DNA of 5,715 bases, from NCBI GenBank assembly GCA_002719615.1, contig PBHZ01000002.1:1-5715 (forward strand). The letters are read 5' to 3'. The translations under genes were made by a program, and so were the position numbers. Origin of the DNA: Methanobacteriota archaeon (GTDB lineage Archaea; Thermoplasmatota; Poseidoniia; Poseidoniales; Thalassarchaeaceae). Under the pieces are notes generated by a model. That model ran no database searches and was not told the DNA's origin. It was given only the letters and a program-made list of their open reading frames with translations. Below, piece by piece: positions 1 to 5,715 of the stretch (the first letter of the stretch is position 1; the number at the start of each line of letters is the position of its first letter).

Positions 1-459
<459 letters not shown>

Positions 460-474
460 ACGAATCTCGGAAAC

Positions 475-525
475 GGAGGGCGGGGCGATTTTTCGCCCCG
501 TCTTCCAACTCTCCCCTCTCTTTTT
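475..525 (+). terminator. Hairpin plus T-rich run downstream of 16S rRNA (terminator or processing element)
   Basis: A 13-bp stem pairs 475-487 with 494-506 around a six-base ATTTTT loop. The inner seven pairs are pure G/C and the outer six include two G-T pairs. A pyrimidine-rich stretch ending in CTCTCTTTTTG follows at 514-526. The position only 15 bases after the mature 16S end, and the T run, fit a transcription terminator of a stand-alone 16S unit. A role as 3'-trailer processing hairpin is the alternative, since archaeal 16S is normally cut from a stem formed with its leader, which lies outside the window. The hairpin is directly visible; its role is inferred. Confidence 0.65.
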
Positions 526-528
526 GTC

Positions 529-550
529 ATACATTATCATAATAATGTAT
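529..550. repeat. Perfect 9-bp inverted repeat with 4-base spacer
   Basis: The arms ATACATTAT (529-537) and ATAATGTAT (542-550) are exact reverse complements separated by CATA. The element lies between the post-16S T-run and the promoter of the amino-acid binding protein, about 70 bases upstream of the TATA-like box. It could be an operator for a dimeric regulator or a weak second terminator hairpin. The symmetry is certain; the function is unknown. Confidence 0.6.
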
Positions 551-570
551 ACTTAATTGTTTAATAATCA

Positions 571-578
571 TTTAAAAT
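571..578 (+). promoter_or_regulatory. Alternative TATA-like box upstream of the binding-protein gene
   Basis: TTTAAAAT resembles an archaeal TATA element. If used, transcription would start near 601 and give a leader of about 50 bases before the ATG at 653. No Shine-Dalgarno sequence precedes that ATG, so the closer box at 621-629 is preferred. Confidence 0.25.
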
Positions 579-620
579 CTCGAACCTCCAAAACAGCGTT
601 TTTGCGCTTATTATGCAGAA

Positions 621-629
621 GATATATAC
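621..629 (+). promoter_or_regulatory. Archaeal TATA-box promoter of the binding-protein gene, probably leaderless
   Basis: GATATATAC is centred about 28 bases before the ATG at 653, the spacing expected if transcription starts at or next to the start codon. The purine-rich stretch just upstream (GCAGAA, 615-620) could serve as the TFB recognition element. The absence of any sequence complementary to the 16S tail before 653 supports a leaderless transcript. This is inferred from spacing and motif only. Confidence 0.55.
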
Positions 630-652
630 ATACTATATGTCGACCATGAAGC

Positions 653-1834
653 ATGCGAAGAATTCTCGCGACAATGATGATGCTGTTAATGACGACTGCG
701 GCCCTTGCTGGCTGCGCTGGATCTGACGTTACTGATGAAGACGTAGATGCGGCAAGAGAAGAAGGTAGACTGGCAGGTATTGCAGAAGCAACTCCTGTGA
801 GCACTCTCGACACAATCCACGAGCGTGGAACAATGAAGTGTGGAGTAAAAGACTCACAGTGGGGAATGGGCTTCGCAGATGCTGACGGAGTACGCTCAGG
901 TCTCGATATCGAGTACTGTAAGGCTGTAGCAGCTGCTATCGGCCTTGATGCTGAAAATGATATTGAATACATCCTAGCAAGTGCTGGAGATAGATTCGAA
1001 AAACTCGCTTCTGGTGAAATAGATGTTTTAATCAGAACAACTACTTGGACTACTTCAAGAGATGCAGATCTAAATGCTGATTTCGCAGGAATGAATTTCT
1101 TTGACGGACAAGGTATCCTAATCCGTGGAGACGCATTCCCACAAGCAGATACAAATTCAGCACTTAACTTAGCTTCAGCTAAAGTTTGTGTCGGAACTGG
1201 TACAACTACTGAAGGAAACTTGGCCGACTATAACACAGTCAATTCAATCGGTATGGATATAGTTCCAGTAGCAGATGCTGCTGAAGCTACAACTAAACTA
1301 GTAGACGGATCTTGTGATGCATTCACAGGAGACATGTCAGCAATGGTTGCAAAGAAATACACACTTGAATTAACAGACGCTGAAGGTAACAGCGGTTGTC
1401 CAGGTTGTGACTTATGGATTGCACCAGAACTTCTTTCAAAAGAACCATTGGGAGCAGCAGTTCGCGATATGGATTCTGACTGGAAAGATGTTGTAACATG
1501 GGTATGGTACGGAATGGTAACTGCAGAAGAAATGGGTCTCCACTCAGGAAACTATGCTACTGCAGATATGACTAATCCATCTGTTGACAGATTACTAAAT
1601 AATAATCTTGGACTAGGTACAGACACAAATCCTCTACCTGCTACATGGATGCAAAATGTTCTATCTGCTGTAGGTAACTACGGTGAAGCATGGGATAATT
1701 CGTTCTGTAAAGGAGATTGGAATGCTGATGTAGGCGGTTCAGAAAATATGAATGAGTGTGTATTGTCTCGTGCAGGCACAGCAAATGCATTAGTATCAGA
1801 AGGTGGATTGCAATTTGCACCACCAATGCGTTAA
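653..1834 (+). CDS. aapJ: Amino-acid ABC transporter substrate-binding lipoprotein (AapJ/BztA family)
   Basis: This 393-residue protein captures L-amino acids outside the membrane for the importer encoded downstream. Residues 1-20 are a basic, Met-rich signal peptide ending in the lipobox LAGC, with Cys21 as lipid-attachment site. The family 3 binding-protein domain starts near residue 51. Motifs matching AapJ are GLDIE..C (83-89), IRTTTWTTSRD (127-137), VCVGTGTTTEGNLADY (178-193), CDAFTGD (221-227), SKEPLG (262-267), VGNYGEAW (340-347) and the C-terminal GGLQFAPPMR. By comparison with HisJ-type proteins, Thr184/Thr185, Arg136 and Asp227 are the likely contacts to the amino-acid backbone (inference). 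It is about 50 residues longer than the roughly 340-residue bacterial AapJ; cysteine pairs 249/252 and 352/369 lie in apparent insertions. The start at 653 is chosen because it gives a complete signal peptide 28 bases after a TATA-like box. Base use is less AT-rich than in the permeases, consistent with high expression. The exact amino-acid range is not determinable. Confidence 0.93.
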   Translation: MRRILATMMMLLMTTAALAGCAGSDVTDEDVDAAREEGRLAGIAEATPVSTLDTIHERGTMKCGVKDSQWGMGFADADGVRSGLDIEYCKAVAAAIGLDAENDIEYILASAGDRFEKLASGEIDVLIRTTTWTTSRDADLNADFAGMNFFDGQGILIRGDAFPQADTNSALNLASAKVCVGTGTTTEGNLADYNTVNSIGMDIVPVADAAEATTKLVDGSCDAFTGDMSAMVAKKYTLELTDAEGNSGCPGCDLWIAPELLSKEPLGAAVRDMDSDWKDVVTWVWYGMVTAEEMGLHSGNYATADMTNPSVDRLLNNNLGLGTDTNPLPATWMQNVLSAVGNYGEAWDNSFCKGDWNADVGGSENMNECVLSRAGTANALVSEGGLQFAPPMR

Positions 1835-1872
1835 GTAAATCTGTAAATTAAATTAAGATCAGATAAACATAA

Positions 1873-1913
1873 ACTCCTAGAGGGGCAAGATCTCCTCTAG
1901 GAGTCCATTTTTT
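1873..1913 (+). terminator. Strong hairpin plus T6 terminator after the binding-protein gene
   Basis: An 11-bp perfect stem (1873-1883 with 1894-1904) extends by one G-T and one G-C pair to 13 bp around a six-base loop (1886-1891). It is followed by CCA and six T residues (1908-1913). This is the form of an intrinsic terminator or 3'-end stabilising hairpin. It separates the lipoprotein gene from the permease genes and would reduce read-through, allowing the binding protein to outnumber the membrane complex. Confidence 0.85.
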
Positions 1914-1923
1914 CATATTAAAT
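1914..1923 (+). promoter_or_regulatory. TATA-like promoter of the permease/ATPase genes, probably leaderless
   Basis: CATATTAAAT is centred about 26-27 bases before the ATG at 1945 and directly abuts the terminator T-run. No Shine-Dalgarno sequence precedes 1945, so a leaderless transcript starting at or near the ATG is likely. A second TATA-like CATATAAG at 1925-1932 would place the transcription start inside the gene and is less attractive. Motif and spacing only. Confidence 0.5.
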
Positions 1924-1944
1924 TCATATAAGTAGGCGCTGTAA

Positions 1945-3777
1945 ATGGTTGATAATTACCAGTTAATAAAAAATTTCATACATCAGGCAAAAGAAAGCGG
2001 CTTTAATAAAAAGACATTACTATACTCGTTACAATTTCTCGTTTCAGTAGTAATTCTTTGGAAATATAATTTAAAATTCCTCAATCCTACTTGGGATGCA
2101 ATTTCCCAAATGTCTCGAACATTTGTTGTTTTAGGAGTTGAACAAAATCCTGCTTTTGTCGAAGCAAGCACTATGGTTCCCATTATTCTATTTACTTCTT
2201 TATTATTTTATATACTGGCTCAAAATGACTTTTCAAACATTATTAAAAAACCTGATTATTTTACTTCATACTCAATCACTATTCTCTCTATATTTGTAAT
2301 TCTGATAAGCATAATTCTATCAATCGTCCTCGATTTCTCTGCAAATATTGGTATGCCCTTTTTACTTATAGGGACATCAATATATCTTGCTTATCTGATG
2401 AATTTTGATAATACAACTGTAAATAGAATATTTCAAGAACCAAAAGAAAATTACATTGATGGGATAAAAGTTCTTTCTCCTTTCTTATTATTTATACTAA
2501 TATCTATTTTTATCGTTCTTTTCCCTCCTATAATAAAAGAAAATATAATCGAAATATTATCAGTCATACTAATAGTAATGGTGATGATTTCAGCACTTCA
2601 CATATTATCTGAATCTAATAACATATTAGTTCATGATAAAAAGAACTCTGCATTAATTTTCACAATAGCTTTACCAATAATTTTGTATTCAATAACAAGA
2701 TTACTTTTTCTATTACACAACCCGGACACAGTAACAAGAGAAAGATGGGATCTTTCATGGTCATTTATGGATGATACAAACCGATTTGAAATAAATGCTT
2801 GGCCAATACAACCTGATTTCCCAGAAGACATAAGATGGAAATTCTATTTAGCCGCTATCATAAATTCAGTTAGAGTAACTTTAGTTAGTATTGTATTATG
2901 TACAATTCTTGGTGTTATTATTGGAGTTACTAGATTATCAAGTAATAAATTAGCATCTACCTTGGCAACAATATATGTAGAAATATTTCGAAATCTACCA
3001 CTTGCAGTTTTGTTATTTTTAGTCGCATTACAACTCGGTGAATCACTACCTCTTTTTTCCGATGAGGCAAATATCTCTGAGTTGATTTATTACAGTAATC
3101 AGGGGATTTATATTCCAAATCCAGAAATAAGTATGCTATTAATTTCTATCTTATTGATTGCAGGTATTTGGTCATGGAATAAATATAGAGATTATAATGC
3201 CAAAAAAGATCCAGATTATCAGTACTATGATAACCCATTAATTTGGCCACTAGTACTTATTTTTTGTATCTTCTTAATCTTTTCAAATGCATCTCATCCC
3301 GAGTATATTAAGCCAAATTTAGCCATACCTGGTACCTGGGATATTGTAGAAGGGAGCGGTTTTGAAATAACTCCCGAGTTTCTTGGTATGATAGTTGGCC
3401 TTACATTGTTTACTGCATCAGTTGTGGCGGAAATAGTAAGAGGCAGTATTCAGTCATTACCTAGAGGGCAAATAGAGGCTTCTATATCTCTTGGACTTTC
3501 TTCATATCAAAGATTGAGATTGGTAATTTTACCCCAAGCTCTAAGAAGTATGATTCCATTGCTGAACAGCCAATATATGAATGTGTGGAAAAATTCTAGT
3601 TTGGCTATAATTGTGGCATATAGTGATATTTTTTATGTGATATTTGTCATGATGAATAATCTCGGTAAATTAATACCATTATTCTTATTATTATTGGTCA
3701 CCTATCAAGCAGGTAGCCTGCTAATATCGGGAATCATGAATTATTATAATTCAAAAGTTACAAAGGTGAAAATATGA
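1945..3777 (+). CDS. aapQ: Amino-acid ABC transporter permease, AapQ/BztB family, with enlarged N-terminal membrane region
   Basis: This 610-residue inner-membrane protein is one half of the heterodimeric channel. The recognisable AapQ part runs from about residue 305 to the end. It includes NSVRVTL (307-313), VEIFRNLPLAVLLF (345-358), the family-specific NQGIYIPNP (385-393), a spacer with two hydrophobic segments, VVAEIVRGSIQSLPRGQIEA (493-512), the EAA loop that docks the ATPase (EASISLG 511-517 through LP 529-530), and NSQYMNVWKNSSLAI (541-555). Residues 1-300 carry about seven additional hydrophobic segments (near 25-39, 77-92, 107-129, 136-151, 177-195, 200-220, 236-256), where bacterial AapQ, about 400 residues in all, has a short N-terminus with one segment. 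A WDLSWSFMDDTNRFEINAWP-type loop (268-287) precedes the channel domain. The ATG at 1945 lacks a Shine-Dalgarno sequence but follows a TATA-like box at leaderless spacing. The stop overlaps the next start by four bases, so the two permeases are co-translated. The gene is very AT-rich, with many ATA codons. Confidence 0.92.
   Translation: MVDNYQLIKNFIHQAKESGFNKKTLLYSLQFLVSVVILWKYNLKFLNPTWDAISQMSRTFVVLGVEQNPAFVEASTMVPIILFTSLLFYILAQNDFSNIIKKPDYFTSYSITILSIFVILISIILSIVLDFSANIGMPFLLIGTSIYLAYLMNFDNTTVNRIFQEPKENYIDGIKVLSPFLLFILISIFIVLFPPIIKENIIEILSVILIVMVMISALHILSESNNILVHDKKNSALIFTIALPIILYSITRLLFLLHNPDTVTRERWDLSWSFMDDTNRFEINAWPIQPDFPEDIRWKFYLAAIINSVRVTLVSIVLCTILGVIIGVTRLSSNKLASTLATIYVEIFRNLPLAVLLFLVALQLGESLPLFSDEANISELIYYSNQGIYIPNPEISMLLISILLIAGIWSWNKYRDYNAKKDPDYQYYDNPLIWPLVLIFCIFLIFSNASHPEYIKPNLAIPGTWDIVEGSGFEITPEFLGMIVGLTLFTASVVAEIVRGSIQSLPRGQIEASISLGLSSYQRLRLVILPQALRSMIPLLNSQYMNVWKNSSLAIIVAYSDIFYVIFVMMNNLGKLIPLFLLLLVTYQAGSLLISGIMNYYNSKVTKVKI
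3764..3769 (+). promoter_or_regulatory. Shine-Dalgarno site of the second permease gene
   Basis: AGGTGA lies four bases before the ATG at 3774 and pairs exactly with the TCACCT of the 16S tail seen at 451-456 in this same window. With the ATGA start/stop overlap it indicates coupled translation and fixes the start at 3774. Confidence 0.7.
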
Positions 3778-5459
3778 TTCCAGAAGACAGTACGATTGAT
3801 AAAATCGCGAGAAAGGAGGGTGAAAAAAATGAAATCTTTGCTTCAAAGCATTACGATTTTGATTTATTTGCTAAAAAATTACTAAAAGTCGAGAGGAGTT
3901 TTGCAGGTCGTTCACGATGGGATCAAAATTACGAAAAAGATATACAATTATCCATTCTATGTCTTAGTTTATCGTTACTATTTTCTTTTTATATGATTTA
4001 TGATACAATTTTTTCTATAGATCTGGTGGGTGAAATTACTAGTACTGATAGATTGTTATTCTCAATTGGAGTTTCTGCAGCATGGTTTATGGTCGCATGG
4101 ATGATTACAATATCATTTATCAAAAGATCAAAGATTGTATGGCTTGAATTTAAGGATACTAAATTTCCAATTCCATGGATCGGTGGCACCGCTTTAATAG
4201 GAATTTTATCCTCTCTTATTTTACTTTCTTTGGTTCAGTGGACACTAGACTTAGCATTAATCACCTCTAGGTGGGATATAATCTGGGCTAATCGTGCTTC
4301 AGTTATGATAGGTCCAAATCTTACTGAAGCAATGACCCAAGACTATTTAGATTCAGAAAACTGGAGATTATGGCCAGTGTTCTTTTTATTATGTGCCATT
4401 ATTGGTTTATCATATGGTTCCTCAAAAATTAAAATCCGATCTTTTATACCTGCCTTTGGCTTAATTGCTACTATTATTATTGCATTCGCTGGGAATTCTC
4501 ATGAAGCGAACTATAATGTAGACAAAATAATTTTGCGATTAATACTGGGATCTTTGCTAATTATGATTTGTTTCTTTGGGATGAGATTATACTCAAATAA
4601 TGTAGAGGAATATAAAATAAATAAAGCAAAGAGAAATATAGGAATATTAACCGTATCAACATTTTTCTTTACTATCTTCATACTAAATCCTCCAGAAATA
4701 ATTGCAAGTATTGCAAAAGTAATATCCGATAACGTCGCTTTCCTTGAGCCAGTATTTGAGCCCCTGACTCGTGAGGGCGTGAAACCTTCCCAATGGGGTG
4801 GTCTTTTAATCAATTTAATGGTTGCAGCCGCAGGTTGTGTGTTAGGTTTCGTTATAGGAGTTATCTTGGCATTCTGGCGTCAGAGTAATTTACCAATATT
4901 AAAATGGCCAGGAATTGCAATAATAGAGATTATAAGATCCGGGCCCTTGATTTGTTGGTTATATTTCGCGATGTATTTGCTGCCCGACGTTGCAGATCCA
5001 TTGTTTACTAATCCTGAAGACTTTGACAATATCCTCAGGATGATGGCCATTTTCAGTATATTTGGAGGGTGTTATATTGCTGAAGTAATCAGGGGAGGAT
5101 TACAGGCAGTTGATAAAGGCCAAAAAGAAGCAGCTTTGGCTTTAGGACTAAGTCCTTTGCAAATAAAACTCCAGGTTGAATTACCTAATGCTGTTAGGAC
5201 AACACTACCTTCAATAGTAAGTGTATTTATTGGGTTATGGAAAGATACTACTCTTTTATTCATAATAGAAATAATAGATTTCTTTAGAATTTCTAAAACT
5301 ATGGCCAATACGGATTTAAGATTCCTTGGCGATTTCCTAGAACCTGTATATTTCACTGCTTTAGTGTTCTGGATTTTCGCATTCTACTTATCCCGTGTAT
5401 CAATGGGAGTAGAAAAAGGTCTCGGATTAGTTAAAGAAGGAGGAGGAGATGCAACATGA
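3774..5459 (+). CDS. aapM: Amino-acid ABC transporter permease, AapM/BztC family, with enlarged N-terminal region
   Basis: This 561-residue membrane protein is the second channel subunit. The C-terminal permease domain (about 341-540) has the AapM hallmarks WGGLLINL (341-348), IEIIRSGPLICWLYFAMYLLP (384-404), IAEVIRGGLQAVDKGQ (435-450), the ATPase-docking EAA loop (EAALALG 452-458 through LP 470-471) and GLWKDTTLL (477-485). The middle part also resembles AapM: VQWTLDLAL (154-162) and a soluble loop ending in ENWRLWPV (195-202). The hydrophilic N-terminus (1-55) and membrane segments near 56-73 and 90-115 have no counterpart I recognise; bacterial AapM is about 380 residues. Further hydrophobic segments lie near 131-156, 192-207, 219-231, 246-264 and 285-304. 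The start follows an AGGTGA ribosome site and overlaps the upstream stop (ATGA). The C-terminal EGGGDAT is encoded partly by the ribosome site of the next gene, with which it again shares ATGA. Confidence 0.92.
   Translation: MIPEDSTIDKIARKEGEKNEIFASKHYDFDLFAKKLLKVERSFAGRSRWDQNYEKDIQLSILCLSLSLLFSFYMIYDTIFSIDLVGEITSTDRLLFSIGVSAAWFMVAWMITISFIKRSKIVWLEFKDTKFPIPWIGGTALIGILSSLILLSLVQWTLDLALITSRWDIIWANRASVMIGPNLTEAMTQDYLDSENWRLWPVFFLLCAIIGLSYGSSKIKIRSFIPAFGLIATIIIAFAGNSHEANYNVDKIILRLILGSLLIMICFFGMRLYSNNVEEYKINKAKRNIGILTVSTFFFTIFILNPPEIIASIAKVISDNVAFLEPVFEPLTREGVKPSQWGGLLINLMVAAAGCVLGFVIGVILAFWRQSNLPILKWPGIAIIEIIRSGPLICWLYFAMYLLPDVADPLFTNPEDFDNILRMMAIFSIFGGCYIAEVIRGGLQAVDKGQKEAALALGLSPLQIKLQVELPNAVRTTLPSIVSVFIGLWKDTTLLFIIEIIDFFRISKTMANTDLRFLGDFLEPVYFTALVFWIFAFYLSRVSMGVEKGLGLVKEGGGDAT
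5438..5446 (+). promoter_or_regulatory. Shine-Dalgarno site of the ATPase gene
   Basis: AGGAGGAGG contains the full AGGAGG complement of the 16S tail, nine bases before the ATG at 5456. It is stronger than the site of the preceding permease gene. Being inside the permease coding frame, it dictates the glycine run at that protein's C-terminus. Confidence 0.75.
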
Positions 5460-5715
5460 ATGAAACAAGTGATGAAGAAATGATTATACAAGCCGAAGGA
5501 GTAAAAGTAAATTTTGGAGATTTTTGGGCTCTTAAAGGAATCGATATAGAAGTTCGTACTGGAGAGATTATAGTTATATTAGGTCCATCTGGCTCAGGAA
5601 AATCAACATTTATTCGTACATTAAACAGATTACAACCTCACAGTGGAGGAAAGATAATCTTAGATGGTATAACAGTAGATGATGACACATCAATTAAAGA
5701 TCTAAAATATATTCG
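5456..5715 (+). CDS. aapP: Amino-acid ABC transporter ATP-binding protein (AapP/GlnQ family), N-terminal part, cut by window end
   Basis: The first 86 residues of the cytoplasmic ATPase that powers the importer are present; the frame is open at the window edge. After a short acidic leader (MNETSDEE) come VKVNFGDFWALKGID (16-30), with Phe20 at the usual place of the adenine-stacking aromatic, the Walker A loop GPSGSGKST (43-51) with Lys49, and FIRTLNRLQPHSGGKIILDG (52-71), which is typical of polar amino-acid transporter ATPases (family usually about 240-260 residues). Q-loop, signature motif and Walker B lie beyond the window. The start overlaps the permease stop by four bases and has a strong ribosome site. 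Family assignment is secure; the specific name rests on the J-Q-M-P gene order. Confidence 0.93.
   Translation, partial: MNETSDEEMIIQAEGVKVNFGDFWALKGIDIEVRTGEIIVILGPSGSGKSTFIRTLNRLQPHSGGKIILDGITVDDDTSIKDLKYI

Larger units (their letters stand above)
507..652. other. Intergenic region between 16S rRNA and the binding-protein gene
   Basis: This AT-rich spacer holds no convincing gene. It contains the end of the T-rich run, a perfect inverted repeat (529-550), a TATA-like TTTAAAAT at 571-578, a weak 4-bp stem around a T-rich loop (595-608), and the promoter-like box next to the downstream gene (621-629). An ATG at 646 is in another frame and opens only a 26-codon frame inside the lipoprotein gene. 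Confidence 0.7.

Noticed and set aside
595..608. Small hairpin AGCG/CGCT around a T-rich loop
   Set aside because: The stem is only 4 bp and no T-run follows, so it is too weak to call as a terminator or regulatory RNA.
646..726. ATG seven bases upstream of the lipoprotein start
   Set aside because: It is in a different frame and ends after 26 codons; the frame starting at 653 gives a complete lipoprotein signal peptide.
568..972. Minus-strand 134-codon frame over the upstream region and start of the lipoprotein gene
   Set aside because: It is antisense to the signal peptide and binding domain of a well-supported gene, with low-complexity Ser/Ala composition typical of a shadow frame.
3774..3885. 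Possible frameshift, with the true second permease start at 3829
   Set aside because: The frame from 3829 ends after 18 codons, whereas the frame from 3774 is continuous, has its own ribosome site and overlaps the upstream stop as expected.
1641..5356. Other antisense frames (1641-1826, 1983-2183, 2631-2831, 3998-4189, 4511-4813, 5072-5356)
   Set aside because: All are fully inside convincing + strand genes and show no recognisable motif or start signal.

Overview
The window looks like archaeal chromosome. It opens with the 3' third of a 16S rRNA gene whose sequence (for example the AATATGCCCCTGCTCC-type block ahead of the 1400-region universal motif, and the terminal GGATCACCTCCT) is archaeal and, from memory, closest to planktonic marine Euryarchaeota of the Thermoplasmata, most likely Marine Group II (Poseidoniales). 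Marine Group III is not excluded. The AT-rich protein genes, TATA-type promoters placed about 27 bases before start codons, and a lipoprotein-anchored solute-binding protein all fit that assignment.

Layout: 1-459 is the 16S rRNA 3' part. No tRNA-Ala or 23S gene follows it. A 13-bp hairpin and a T-rich run lie just downstream and probably end or process the transcript. Positions 507-652 are intergenic and hold a perfect 9-bp inverted repeat and a TATA-like box. The remaining genes are all on the + strand: a periplasmic-type amino-acid binding lipoprotein (653-1834, AapJ/BztA family), a strong hairpin plus T-tract terminator (1873-1913), then a translationally coupled set made of a first permease (1945-3777, AapQ/BztB family), a second permease (3774-5459, AapM/BztC family) and the start of the ATPase (5456 to the window end, AapP/BztD family).

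Together these encode a general or polar L-amino-acid ABC importer. The lipoprotein captures amino acids outside the membrane, the two dissimilar permeases form the channel, and the ATPase drives transport. The order J-Q-M-P is the one known from proteobacteria. Both permeases are far longer than I know for this family (610 and 561 residues against about 400 and 380), with additional N-terminal membrane segments that I do not recognise. A terminator and a separate leaderless-type promoter divide the binding protein from the permeases, and the two parts differ visibly in base and codon use. This suggests that the binding protein is made in excess. The most interesting features are the enlarged permeases, the cysteine-rich binding protein, and the transcription and translation architecture. 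I see no defence system, mobile element or CRISPR array.
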